The position numbers were made by a program, and so were the translations under genes. From contig DJEL01000030.1 in NCBI GenBank assembly GCA_002432425.1, forward strand, positions 1-31,288: DNA of 31,288 bases, written 5' to 3'. Numbering within the stretch: position 1 is the first letter of the stretch; the number at the start of each line of letters is the position of its first letter. Under the pieces are notes generated by a model. It was given only the letters and a program-made list of their open reading frames with translations. It did no database searches and was not told the DNA's origin. This document shows, piece after piece, positions 23,572 to 31,288 of this stretch. Source of the DNA: Lachnospiraceae bacterium UBA5899. GTDB taxonomy: Bacteria; Bacillota; Clostridia; Lachnospirales; Lachnospiraceae.

Positions 23572-23844
23572 TTACTGCTGCCAGTGGTTGTTGTGGATGT
23601 AATCGGCCAAAAGCTCTTCCACCAGTTCGTCACGTTCTACCTTCATAATCATGCTTCTGGCATTCTTATGGCAGGTAATGTAAGTCGGGTCACCGCTCAT
23701 GATATAGCCCACAATCTGATTGACGGGGTTGTAACCCTTTTCCACCAATGCTTCGTACACTGTATACAGAACAACCTTTACGCCGGTTTCCAATTCTGAC
23801 TCTACATTAAAAAACTGTGTATTTCCCAAATCCTGTTCCTGCAT
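23572..23844 (-). CDS. ireB: IreB family regulatory phosphoprotein (DUF965)
   Basis: 90 residues, the full family length. Conserved blocks VYEALVEKGYNPVNQIVGYI, MSGDPTYITCHKNARSMIMK and RDELVEELLADYI are all present. In Enterococcus, IreB is phosphorylated near its N-terminus by the Ser/Thr kinase IreK and affects cell-wall stress and cephalosporin tolerance; Thr9 is the candidate site here. It is first in the operon, behind a consensus promoter. Confidence 0.95.
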   Translation of the reverse strand: MQEQDLGNTQFFNVESELETGVKVVLYTVYEALVEKGYNPVNQIVGYIMSGDPTYITCHKNARSMIMKVERDELVEELLADYIHNNHWQQ

Positions 23845-23929
23845 ATTTCTTACCTCACTTTCACCGGATTTACTGTCTTTTTGTTTTTACTTCTATTTAT
23901 CTATCGTTCATTTTTATGTTTATTACGAC

Positions 23930-23958
23930 TTATTACCTATATTAACCCAACTTGTCAA
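23930..23958 (-). promoter_or_regulatory. Promoter of the ireB-ruvX operon
   Basis: TTGACA (23958-23953), a 17-nt spacer and TAATAA (23935-23930) lie on the minus strand, about 85 nt before ireB. The region is AT-rich and lies just after the end of mtaB. Confidence 0.8.
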
Positions 23959-23995
23959 AAAATTCAACCTGCGATTACACCAAATAGCAATCCTC

Positions 23996-25372
23996 TTACT
24001 GCATGAGCAGAATGTCCTCCTGCAGAAAATCCACGATTTTTCCCGACAAAATCCGGTTGGAAAGGTTTTCTTCCGTTTTCTTTGCCACCTTCACATATTC
24101 CCGGCTGTGTCCAATCTGGTAACGGACACCGCCGATTTCTTTTTCTTCTTCAAAAAGCACCGGTATTTCCTTTCCTATGTAGTACTCCCGGTATCTTTTC
24201 GACAACTCCTTTTCCATGGCAAGCAGCTCGGCGCTTCTTTTTGTCTGCACGGGGCCCGGTATCTGGTTCGGCATACCTGCCGCTACCGTTCCCTTTCTCT
24301 TGGAATACTTGAAAATGTGCATTTCGTAAAGGTCCGCTTCCCGCAAAAAATCACAGGTCTTTGCAAATTCTTCTTCCGTTTCTCCCGGAAATCCCACAAT
24401 GACATCCGTGGTGATGGCAGGATGGGCAAACGCTTCCCGAAGTCTTTTGGTTCCTTCCAAGTATTCACCGGTTGTATAGTGTCTATTCATTCTCTTTAAG
24501 GTTTCGTCGCAGCCGCTCTGCAGGGAAAGGTGGAAATGGGGGCAGAGTTTTTCTATGGAAGCCAGCCGTTTCACATTTTCCTCCGTCATGATGCGGGGCT
24601 CTAAGGAGCCGATGCGGATGCGCTCAATGCCTTCGATATCCTGCAGTTTTTCCAGCAAATCTATCAGCTTGGACTCTCCGGCATAATCCCTTCTGCCGTC
24701 GTCCTTTACCTTTACTTCCGTTTCGCCCTGTTCCCAGGCTTCCTTGGAAAAATCAATGCCGTAGGAACTGATGTGGATGCCGGTCAGCACCACTTCCTTA
24801 TAGCCGCTCTGCGCCAGCCCTTCCATTTCCCGGCGGATGTCTTCGTAGCGTCTGCTGCGCACCCTGCCTCTGGCATAGGGAATGATGCAGTAGGAGCAGA
24901 ACTGGTTGCAGCCGTCCTGGATTTTAATGTAGGCACGGGTATGCTCCGCCGTGTGCTTTAAGGTCATTTCCTCGTAATCGCATGGCGCGTTCACATCAAC
25001 AATGGCATCCTCTTCTTCCTGCTTGTGCTCCGCCAGAAACTTCTCTAAAATGGGGATTAAATCCTTTTTGCGGTTGTTGCCGATGGCAAGGTCTATCCCC
25101 TGTCCCCGCAGGGCTTCCTCATCCGCCGTCTGCACATAACAGCCCACAGCCACCACGACAGCCTCAGGGTTGCGCTTCTTCGCCTGATGCAGCATCTGCC
25201 TGCTCTTCCGGTCCGCAATATTCGTGACGGTGCAGGTATTTACGATATAAATGTCCGCTATTTCATCAAATGGTACAATAATATACCCTTTTTCTTGTAG
25301 GTTTTGTTGCATAATATCCAGTTCATACGCATTAACCTTGCATCCGAGGTTGTGTAATGCTACTCTTTTCAT
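23996..25372 (-). CDS. mtaB: tRNA t6A37 methylthiotransferase MtaB
   Basis: 458 residues from ATG 25372, with AGAGGA 8 nt upstream; the longer in-frame start at 25504 crosses the promoter of the HPr-like gene. The N-terminal MTTase domain has Cys11, Cys47 and Cys78 (LGCKVN, NTCTVT, VGCYVQ) for one 4Fe-4S cluster. The radical-SAM motif CNQFCSYC (Cys155, 159, 162) holds the second. A C-terminal TRAM-like segment ends the protein. It adds a methylthio group to t6A37 of tRNAs reading ANN codons. In Bacillus mtaB follows rsmE; here nifS, thiI and the HPr-like gene separate them. Confidence 0.95.
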   Translation of the reverse strand: MKRVALHNLGCKVNAYELDIMQQNLQEKGYIIVPFDEIADIYIVNTCTVTNIADRKSRQMLHQAKKRNPEAVVVAVGCYVQTADEEALRGQGIDLAIGNNRKKDLIPILEKFLAEHKQEEEDAIVDVNAPCDYEEMTLKHTAEHTRAYIKIQDGCNQFCSYCIIPYARGRVRSRRYEDIRREMEGLAQSGYKEVVLTGIHISSYGIDFSKEAWEQGETEVKVKDDGRRDYAGESKLIDLLEKLQDIEGIERIRIGSLEPRIMTEENVKRLASIEKLCPHFHLSLQSGCDETLKRMNRHYTTGEYLEGTKRLREAFAHPAITTDVIVGFPGETEEEFAKTCDFLREADLYEMHIFKYSKRKGTVAAGMPNQIPGPVQTKRSAELLAMEKELSKRYREYYIGKEIPVLFEEEKEIGGVRYQIGHSREYVKVAKKTEENLSNRILSGKIVDFLQEDILLMQ

Positions 25373-25406
25373 ACAGATTCCTCTCAAAATTTGTAATGTT
25401 TTATGA

Positions 25407-25435
25407 TTGACTTTTCTTCTTGTTATTAGTAAGAT
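25407..25435 (+). promoter_or_regulatory. Promoter of the HPr-like gene
   Basis: TTGACT (25407-25412), a 17-nt spacer and TAAGAT (25430-25435) lie 39 nt before the ATG, in the short gap divergent from mtaB. Confidence 0.7.
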
Positions 25436-25473
25436 GATAAAGAAGGTATGAAACACGTAAGGAGGTAATAACA

Positions 25474-25704
25474 ATGAAAACTGTTCAGATTTCTTTAAAC
25501 TCAATCGACAAAGTAAAATCTTTTGTAAATGATGTTACCAAGTTTGATTACGACTTTGACCTGGTTTCCGGCAGATACGTAATCGACGCTAAATCTATCA
25601 TGGGTATCTTCAGCTTAGACCTTTCTAAGCCCATTGACTTAAACATCCATGCAGAAGATAACATTGATGATGTTTTGGCAGTATTAAAGCCTTACATAAT
25701 CTAA
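25474..25704 (+). CDS. HPr-family protein without the phospho-accepting histidine
   Basis: 76 residues; AAGGAGG lies 8 nt before the ATG. The HPr fold is suggested by length and by AKSIMGIFSLDLSKPIDLNI, matching the region around regulatory Ser46 of HPr (here Ser41). The N-terminal GLHARP loop with His15 is replaced by SLNSIDKVKSFVND, with no histidine, so it cannot carry PTS phosphate. The serine, possibly a target of an HPr kinase, is kept. This points to a regulatory, Crh-like role, by inference. It is monocistronic with a strong terminator, and is the only plus-strand gene in the core block. Confidence 0.8.
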   Translation: MKTVQISLNSIDKVKSFVNDVTKFDYDFDLVSGRYVIDAKSIMGIFSLDLSKPIDLNIHAEDNIDDVLAVLKPYII

Positions 25705-25760
25705 TTTGGTTGCATCGTTTCAACCGGCTGTCTCAGACAGCATGAACAGATTGGAAAAGC

Positions 25761-25796
25761 AGAACACCTGTGTGAATAACCAGGTGTTCTTTTTTT
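25761..25796 (+). terminator. Rho-independent terminator of the HPr-like gene
   Basis: A 10-bp perfect stem (25761-25770 with 25781-25790), a 10-nt loop and a T-run from 25790 to 25796. It ends 2 nt before the stop of the convergent thiI gene. Confidence 0.92.
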
Positions 25797-25797
25797 G

Positions 25798-26985
25798 CTA
25801 CATATTCTCACTTACAATGATAAGCTCGTCCGTCTTTAAGGCGGTGTCTACCAGTTCATCAATCTTTTCCGCCAGATTTTCCTCATGCCTCTTGATAATC
25901 TTTAAGTTCGGCTTGGTAACGGGATGCTTTGCCACAAATATGGTACAGCAGTCCTCATACGGCAGGATGGATGTTTCATAAGTACCGATTTTTTCGGAAA
26001 TATCAATGATGTCCAGTTTGTCAAACGCGATTAACGGTCTGTAAACCGGCAGCTCGCATACCTCGTTGGTAGCAGCTAAGCTCTGCATGGTCTGGGATGC
26101 CACCTGACCAATGCTTTCACCGGTAATAAGTCCCAGGCACTCTGTTTCCTGTGCAATCTTTTCCGCAATCCTCATCATGTAGCGGCGCATGATAATGGTC
26201 AGCTCGTCATGCGGGCACTTTTCGTAGATGTACAACTGGATATCCGTAAAGTTGATGATATGCAGGTAAATCGGACCGGTGTAGCGGGACACGATTTTGG
26301 CAAGGTCAATAACCTTCTGCTTTGCTCTCTCGCTGGTGTAGGGCGGCGCATTGAAATAAACCGCATCTATCTTGACGCCTCTCTTGGCAATCATGTAACC
26401 GGCTACCGGAGAGTCGATACCGCCGGATAACAGCAGCATCGCCTTTCCACCCGTACCCACGGGCATGCCTCCGGGCCCCGGAATAGTTTCGGAATAAATA
26501 TAAATCTTCTCGCGGATTTCCACATTCAGCATGATTTCGGGCTTATGCACATCCACATGCATTTCGGGGAACGCATTGAGGATAGCTTCTCCCAAATCCA
26601 TATTGATGGTCATGGAATCCTTCGGATAATTTTTTCTGGCTCTTCTGGCGTTGACCTTAAAGGTCTTGTTTTTGTCGGGATATACGCTGTCCAGAAAGGC
26701 AATCACATCCCGGCAAAGCTTTTCAAAGCCTTCATCCTCCACGTAAACAACAGGACAGATGGCTGAAATACCGAATACACGCTGCAGATGCTCCACAGTG
26801 TCCTCAAAGTCAAAATCCGTCATGGCATCCACGTAAATTCTGCCCTGAGTCTTTCTTACCTGAAATTCTCCGTCGCACTTTTTCAGGGCATATTTAATCT
26901 GGTTTGCCAGTGCATCCTCAAATAAATATCTGTTCTTTCCTTTTACACCGATTTCGGCGTACTTTATCAAAAATGCTTTATACAT
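25798..26985 (-). CDS. thiI: tRNA 4-thiouridine synthetase ThiI
   Basis: 395 residues from ATG 26985, 4 nt after AGGAG. The N-terminal NFLD/THUMP part (about 60-165) precedes the PP-loop LLLSGGIDSPVAGYM (184-198), which adenylates U8. A C-terminal ITGESIGQVASQTMQSL segment follows. There is no rhodanese domain, as in Bacillus ThiI, so sulfur must come from a dedicated cysteine desulfurase, which is encoded directly upstream (45 nt). It makes s4U8 in tRNA and may assist thiamine thiazole synthesis. Confidence 0.96.
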   Translation of the reverse strand: MYKAFLIKYAEIGVKGKNRYLFEDALANQIKYALKKCDGEFQVRKTQGRIYVDAMTDFDFEDTVEHLQRVFGISAICPVVYVEDEGFEKLCRDVIAFLDSVYPDKNKTFKVNARRARKNYPKDSMTINMDLGEAILNAFPEMHVDVHKPEIMLNVEIREKIYIYSETIPGPGGMPVGTGGKAMLLLSGGIDSPVAGYMIAKRGVKIDAVYFNAPPYTSERAKQKVIDLAKIVSRYTGPIYLHIINFTDIQLYIYEKCPHDELTIIMRRYMMRIAEKIAQETECLGLITGESIGQVASQTMQSLAATNEVCELPVYRPLIAFDKLDIIDISEKIGTYETSILPYEDCCTIFVAKHPVTKPNLKIIKRHEENLAEKIDELVDTALKTDELIIVSENM

Positions 26986-27030
26986 ATATCTCCTCTCGTT
27001 TTTCAAAAAACGGTGCCCTTCCGGCACATA

Positions 27031-28191
27031 TCAGCGTCTTGTGTATTTTCGCAACATAGGGATAATATCATACATTACCTGCAATGTATAGTCCAATTCT
27101 TCCCGGGTGGTGTAGACCGACATGCTGAAACGCAGCGTGGAGTCTAAAAGCTCCTCCGGAAGCTTGATTGCTTTCATGGTTGCCGAACCAGCGGTATGGG
27201 GTTTATTGGAAGAGCAGGCGCTGCCCGCCGATACATAAATTCCCCTGTCCTCCAGCGCATGCAGAAGCACCTCGCTGCGGACACCCTTTACGGAAAGACT
27301 GACAATGTGGGGCGCACCCTCCATGCCTTCCGGGTTGTTGATGCGGATGTCGGGAATTTTCCGGAGTCCTTCGCAGAAATAATTTTTCAGGCCGTAAAGT
27401 CTTTCCGCATCCTCTTCCAGATGGTTGTAAAGCATTTCCGCCGCCTTTGCCATACCCGCAATGCCGGGCACGTTTTCGGTACCGGAACGCAGGTTTTTCT
27501 GCTGTCCGCCGCCGTAAATAATATTGTGGATTTTTACCTTTTCTCCGATATACAGGAAACCGACACCCTTGGGTCCGTGAATTTTGTGACCGCTTACGGA
27601 TAAGATGTCAATGCCCATACGCTTCGGATAAATGCGGTATTTACCGAAGCCCTGCACCGCATCCACATGGAACAGGGTGGAAGGGTTCATGCTCTTAATG
27701 AGTCTGCCCGCTTCCGCAATGGGCTCCACGGCGCCGATTTCGTTGTTGGTGTGCATCATGGATACTAAAATGGTATCTTTCCGCATGGCATTCTGCAGTT
27801 CCTGTAAGGAAATCTGTCCCTTACCGTCAACTGACAGATATGTCACTTCAAATCCCTGGTCCTCCAGATAATGCATCGTCTGTAAAATGGCCGGATGTTC
27901 GATTTTCGTGGTAATCAGATGTTTTCCCGCTCTGTAATTTGCCATGGCACAGCCTATCAGTGCCAGATTATCTGACTCCGTTCCGCCGGAAGTGAAATAA
28001 ATTTCTTTTTCATTTACCTTCAGAATTTTGGCAAGCGTCTCTCTTCCATACCGGACATATCTCTCTGCCTGCACACCCTTGTTATGCATGCTTGAGGGAT
28101 TGCCGTAATCTTCACACATGATTTTTGACATCAGTTCCGCTACTTCCGGGAAAGTCCTTGTGGTAGCCGAGTTATCCAGGTATACTTCCAT
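27031..28191 (-). CDS. Cysteine desulfurase (NifS/NifZ-like), sulfur donor for ThiI
   Basis: 386 residues, class V PLP aminotransferase fold. TSGGTESDNLAL, HVDAVQGFGK, the PLP lysine in SGHKIHGPKG (Lys203) and the persulfide cysteine in SAGSACSSN (Cys326) are all present. The short loop around that cysteine is the NifS/IscS type. Pairing with thiI matches the nifZ-thiI pair of Bacillus subtilis, where NifZ serves tRNA thiolation. AAGGAG precedes the ATG. It lies 38 nt after rsmE. Confidence 0.93.
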   Translation of the reverse strand: MEVYLDNSATTRTFPEVAELMSKIMCEDYGNPSSMHNKGVQAERYVRYGRETLAKILKVNEKEIYFTSGGTESDNLALIGCAMANYRAGKHLITTKIEHPAILQTMHYLEDQGFEVTYLSVDGKGQISLQELQNAMRKDTILVSMMHTNNEIGAVEPIAEAGRLIKSMNPSTLFHVDAVQGFGKYRIYPKRMGIDILSVSGHKIHGPKGVGFLYIGEKVKIHNIIYGGGQQKNLRSGTENVPGIAGMAKAAEMLYNHLEEDAERLYGLKNYFCEGLRKIPDIRINNPEGMEGAPHIVSLSVKGVRSEVLLHALEDRGIYVSAGSACSSNKPHTAGSATMKAIKLPEELLDSTLRFSMSVYTTREELDYTLQVMYDIIPMLRKYTRR

Positions 28192-28229
28192 GGTTTTTCT
28201 CCTTTTTCCGTCCTATATAACAATATATG

Positions 28230-28979
28230 CTATTCTTCTTCCAACTGATACATTATCCACGCCATGACGGTAAGACCTGCGGTTTCGGTGCGCAAAATGC
28301 GCTTTCCGAGGGTAACGGGTTCTATGCCTGCTGCCTTTGCCGCCTCCGCTTCCTCCGGTGCAAATCCGCCCTCCGGTCCTATAAACACCGCAATGTCAGC
28401 ACCTTTCGGCAGATTTTCCAGAATTTTTTTGGTGGCGCTCATGCCCTCCGCCAGCTCATAAGGTAAAAGCTTTACCTCCATGGCGGATGCCTCTTTTACC
28501 GCTTCTGCAAAGGAAATGGGCTCTCTGACAACGGGAATGATGCCGCGCTTGCTCTGTTTGGCGGCTGCTTCCGCAATCGCCTGCCAGCGCTCCGTTTTCT
28601 GCCTGCCCTTTTTAGCATCCAGCTTCACCACACAGCGCTTCATGATTACCGGAATGATTTCCGCCACACCGAGCTCCACGGTCTTCTGGATGATAAGCTC
28701 CATCTTGTCCGCCTTGGGAAGTCCCTGATAAAGGTGGACCCTCGATGGGAGCTCCACGCCGTCTTCCTTAATAAAGCGCAGTTCACAGAGGATGCTCTCC
28801 TCGTTCAGTTCTTTAATGCCGCAGCGGTATTCCCTGCCGTCCTCGCCGTTGCTGACGGCAATTTCTTCACCGGGCTTCATGCGCAGTACGTTTTTGATAT
28901 GGTTCACATCACTGCCCAGAATAACGACAGTATTGTCATTTGTATGTATCTGGGACGGTTCCACGAAAAAATGGTACAT
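28230..28979 (-). CDS. rsmE: 16S rRNA m3U1498 methyltransferase RsmE
   Basis: 249 residues. The N-terminal PUA-like domain (MYHFFVEPSQI to about 70) is followed by a SPOUT trefoil-knot methyltransferase. VFIGPEGGFAPEEAEAAKAA and LGKRILRTETAGLTVMAWI form the SAM-binding knot. It methylates U1498 of 16S rRNA in the 30S subunit. GAGGA precedes the ATG. It sits near prmA as in most Firmicutes, though one unknown gene intervenes. Confidence 0.95.
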   Translation of the reverse strand: MYHFFVEPSQIHTNDNTVVILGSDVNHIKNVLRMKPGEEIAVSNGEDGREYRCGIKELNEESILCELRFIKEDGVELPSRVHLYQGLPKADKMELIIQKTVELGVAEIIPVIMKRCVVKLDAKKGRQKTERWQAIAEAAAKQSKRGIIPVVREPISFAEAVKEASAMEVKLLPYELAEGMSATKKILENLPKGADIAVFIGPEGGFAPEEAEAAKAAGIEPVTLGKRILRTETAGLTVMAWIMYQLEEE

Positions 28980-29003
28980 GACTGTTTCCTCATTCTGACG
29001 GAT

Positions 29004-29945
29004 TTAATTTAAGCGGTAAATCTCCTGTTCGTCCTTCTGACCCTTGTACTGGGCTACACCGTAACCGATGGCACCGCCCATACTGAACAGCATCATCAGC
29101 ACTAAATTGCCGTAATAACCGCCGCTTGCTTCGGCTAAATCATAATAGAATTTCTGGTCCACCAGACATTCTCCGAAGGAAAGCATGCCATCCCATGCAA
29201 AATACAGGGTGGTGGCACAGTCAAACAGGAATGCCACATAGGTCATGGCAAGAGCGATGACCGCACAGATAACAAGACCCGCTACGGATATCTTGCCTGC
29301 CAGCTTTTTATAACCGAAAATAACCGCAAGTCCGAGCAGCACGCCTGCCCACATGGAAACATAGCCCAGTCTGGCAATCAGGAAAATAACCAGGGTGCCT
29401 ACCACGGAACCTGCCAGCGCGCCTAAAATACCCAGCACATAGTTTTCCTTCTTCATGGCAAGTGCGGAAGCCTCCATGCTCATTCGGTTGCGCAGGGAAA
29501 CCGCTCCTTCGGGGCTTAAAATCATGTAGTTTCCTTTGGCACGCCATACCTCCGTCATATTGGGCATACCGTTTTCATCGCAGTTTACGCCGCCCTGTGC
29601 CATTACATAATCCAAAACGGTACGGAGTGCGGTGGTAATATTTCCCGTTATGGCATCATTATTCACCTTGAAGGGTACGGAAATGCCGATACTGTACTGT
29701 GCCACAGACACTTCCACTCCCTTCGGCATGGGCAGATTCTGGATTTCAAAGCCGCTGAGCGGTGTTCCCTGTGCGGTTGCCGCCATCAGGCTTATCCAGA
29801 CCTTCGGCACGTTGTTGGATTGCTGTAAAAGCTGGATGACGGTGGTAAATCCTCTGTGATTGCCGTAAACCACCAGTCTTTTGGCATCGTATTTGAGGCC
29901 CAATGCCGGAGCTGTTTTTTCCAGTACTTTCTTAATGTTTCCCAT
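29004..29945 (-). CDS. Unknown membrane protein between prmA and rsmE
   Basis: 313 residues; GGGAGG precedes ATG 29945. The first about 165 residues are soluble and include KRLVVYGNHRGFTTVIQLLQ and a YMILSPEGAVSLRNRMSM segment. Four membrane helices follow (about 173-192, 197-212, 218-240, 278-300), and the C-terminus is short and charged. No catalytic or transport motif was recognised. The soluble-first, membrane-last layout suggests a cytoplasmic domain tethered to the membrane. It lies in a conserved RNA/ribosome modification neighbourhood (24 nt before rsmE, 86 nt after prmA), but I would not infer function from that alone. Confidence 0.85.
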   Translation of the reverse strand: MGNIKKVLEKTAPALGLKYDAKRLVVYGNHRGFTTVIQLLQQSNNVPKVWISLMAATAQGTPLSGFEIQNLPMPKGVEVSVAQYSIGISVPFKVNNDAITGNITTALRTVLDYVMAQGGVNCDENGMPNMTEVWRAKGNYMILSPEGAVSLRNRMSMEASALAMKKENYVLGILGALAGSVVGTLVIFLIARLGYVSMWAGVLLGLAVIFGYKKLAGKISVAGLVICAVIALAMTYVAFLFDCATTLYFAWDGMLSFGECLVDQKFYYDLAEASGGYYGNLVLMMLFSMGGAIGYGVAQYKGQKDEQEIYRLN

Positions 29946-30031
29946 TTGTGTCCTCCCTCATAACATGAATTTGAAATTTATGGTTTTCTGTTTCTCTGTA
30001 TTCCTTTTACATCTGTTTTATGTGCTTTTTC

Positions 30032-31018
30032 TTAATTTTTTCTGGCGGTAACACTGACCCATTCGCCCTGATAGGTAACGGCAAGAACCTCTAAGCCTGC
30101 TGCCTTCACCGCATCCACTACGGTCTGTTCCTTGTCGTCAATGATACCGGAGGTAATGTAAATGCCGCCCTTCTTTAACTGGTTCACAATCACCGGGGTC
30201 AGGGGCACCAGCACATCCGCCAAAATATTTGCCACTACGATGTCGTAGCAGTCATAGCCCACTCTGTCCTGAATTTCCTTATCCGTGATGATGTTGCCGA
30301 TCATCATTTCAAAGTTGGCGGGGTCAATGCCGTTGCTTTCGCAGTTTTCCCGCACCGCATCCACGGCGCAGATGTCAAGGTCCGTACCTACGGCGTGCTT
30401 TGCACCGAACATCAGGGAAAGAATGGCTAAAATGCCGCTTCCGGTCCCCACATCCAGAAGATTTGTCTCCGGTGTCACATACTTTTTCAACTGGCGGATG
30501 CAGAGCTGCGTGGTTTCATGCATACCGGTGCCGAAAGCCGTACCGGGGTCAATGTGCAGCACCAGCTTGTCCTTATCCTTTACTTCCACTTCTTCCCAGG
30601 AAGGGATAACCAGAATGTCGTCTATGTAGAACTGGTGGAAATACTGCTTCCAGTTGTTTATCCAGTCAATGTCCTCGGTTTCGTCCACGGTGATGCTGCC
30701 TTCGCCGATGTCCATGAACTGGCGTAAGCTGTCCAGTTCTTCCTTTACCATGGAAAGAATGGCGTCCACGGTGGTGTCTTCGCCGTTAAGCGTCAGTCCG
30801 CCGTCCTCTTTTTCTTCCACAAAAAAGCTTAAGTACGCAATGCCGTCATCTTCGGGTCCTTCCGGCAGGATGTCCACAAACATCTGCTCCTTTTCCAGCG
30901 CGGTAAGAGGCACCTTGTCCTCAATCTGGGCGCCCTCCAGCCCTAAATCATACAGAGAGGAAATGATGATGTCCTCGGCATCGGTAATGGTTTTCACTTT
31001 GAATTTTGTCCACTTCAT
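30032..31018 (-). CDS. prmA: Ribosomal protein L11 methyltransferase PrmA
   Basis: 328 residues, slightly longer than the usual 300-315. The N-terminal substrate-binding domain (MKWTKFKVKT to about 110) and linker precede DPGTAFGTGMHETT (158-171) and SAM motif I LLDVGTGSGILAI (187-199). NILADVLVPLTP is the family's catalytic-loop signature. It trimethylates lysines and the N-terminus of L11. AAAGGA lies before the ATG. The usual dnaJ neighbour is not within this window; instead prmA has its own promoter and a long structured leader. Confidence 0.95.
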   Translation of the reverse strand: MKWTKFKVKTITDAEDIIISSLYDLGLEGAQIEDKVPLTALEKEQMFVDILPEGPEDDGIAYLSFFVEEKEDGGLTLNGEDTTVDAILSMVKEELDSLRQFMDIGEGSITVDETEDIDWINNWKQYFHQFYIDDILVIPSWEEVEVKDKDKLVLHIDPGTAFGTGMHETTQLCIRQLKKYVTPETNLLDVGTGSGILAILSLMFGAKHAVGTDLDICAVDAVRENCESNGIDPANFEMMIGNIITDKEIQDRVGYDCYDIVVANILADVLVPLTPVIVNQLKKGGIYITSGIIDDKEQTVVDAVKAAGLEVLAVTYQGEWVSVTARKN

Positions 31019-31051
31019 GGGAGAGTCCTTTCTTCATCTATGTTTCTTATA

Positions 31052-31179
31052 TGCCCAGCAGTTACTGTATGCAGACCCGCTCTCGCTTGGAAATTACCGC
31101 AGCGGTACATAAGATGTCAAAGAACGCCATCTAAGTACCGGCGGTAACTTACAGTCTTTATACAGTAACTGCCTGGGCA
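31052..31179 (-). promoter_or_regulatory. 128-nt nested hairpin in the prmA leader
   Basis: Outer arms (31052-31070 and 31160-31179) pair over 19 bp with a single bulged base. Inside, TTACCGC (31094-31100) pairs with GCGGTAA (31141-31147), CGGTAC (31103-31108) with GTACCG (31135-31140), and AGATG (31112-31116) with CATCT (31128-31132). A GC-GAGA-GC mini-hairpin appears on one side of the minus-strand RNA. The element lies wholly between the predicted transcription start (about 31216) and the prmA start. No T-run follows and no known class was recognised. Confidence 0.65.
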
Positions 31180-31222
31180 ATACATGACATATCCTGTATA
31201 AAGTCCTTATACTATCTGCTTC

Positions 31223-31251
31223 ATTGTATTCTTTTAAGAAATGTCTGTCAA
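31223..31251 (-). promoter_or_regulatory. Promoter of the prmA operon
   Basis: TTGACA (31251-31246), a 17-nt spacer and TACAAT (31228-31223) lie on the minus strand. The predicted start near 31216 gives a leader of roughly 200 nt that contains the structured element. Confidence 0.78.
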
Positions 31252-31288
31252 TGTATGCTGCGCTTCTTGAGTTTCCGCAGTTTTATCC

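Noticed and set aside
25373..25504. N-terminal extension of MtaB
   Set aside because: It would cover the HPr-like promoter and ribosome binding site, and MKRVALHNLGCKVN is the standard start of the family.
1..31288. Search for CRISPR arrays, tRNA/rRNA genes, transposases, integrases and prophage genes
   Set aside because: None seen by eye; the tandem repeat at 13001-13064 is too short and its linkers far too small for a CRISPR array.

Overview
The window looks like a chromosome segment of an anaerobic Firmicute of the class Clostridia, most likely Lachnospiraceae. The reasons are moderate GC, AGGAGG-type ribosome binding sites, several GTG/TTG starts, the gene order ireB-ruvX-DUF1292-(short MltG-like)-trmR-trhP with ylbF and rnj inserted, a type III glutamine synthetase, an HPr-like protein lacking the active-site histidine, and a prmA/rsmE/mtaB neighbourhood. 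No rRNA, tRNA, CRISPR array, transposase or phage gene was recognised.

Region by region: (1) 1-2210 is a very AT-rich block on the minus strand with an Agr-type LytTR response regulator and GHKL histidine kinase, followed by the first 19 codons of a small ORF cut by the window edge. (2) 2374-7326 holds two convergent operons: a membrane protein plus BAAT-like hydrolase on the plus strand, and an ABC ATPase plus FtsX-type permease on the minus strand. Both outer promoters carry the same palindrome TTAGC-N4-GCTAA, so they look like one regulon of a MarR-like repressor encoded elsewhere. (3) 7426-12425 is accessory: a phosphoribosyltransferase, an HxlR regulator with a GNAT gene, a PadR regulator with a frameshifted DUF2812 gene, a second GNAT gene, and a NOTUM-like esterase divergent from a TetR regulator. 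(4) 12394-15807 is a degenerate block: five damaged genes (alpha/beta hydrolase, an unknown family, a DinB-like family, a thiazoline-carboxylate hydrolase family member, msrA) around one intact sugar O-acetyltransferase, with two kinds of short DNA repeats. (5) 15883-31018 is conserved core, almost all on the minus strand: glnN; the trhP-trmR tRNA wobble-uridine pair; an MltG-like stub; ylbF; rnj; DUF1292; ruvX; ireB; mtaB; an HPr-like gene on the plus strand; thiI with its cysteine desulfurase; rsmE; an unknown membrane protein; prmA.

Several core genes work together in RNA modification and decay: trmR/trhP (U34 hydroxylation and methylation), mtaB (ms2t6A37), thiI plus a NifS-like sulfur donor (s4U8), rsmE (16S m3U1498), RNase J, and prmA (L11 methylation). 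The most interesting unexplained signals are a 128-bp nested hairpin in the apparent 5' leader of prmA, downstream of a consensus promoter, a similar 109-bp hairpin just before rnj, the shared operator regulon, and the decay block with its repeats. All family calls come from reading motifs; no database search was run.
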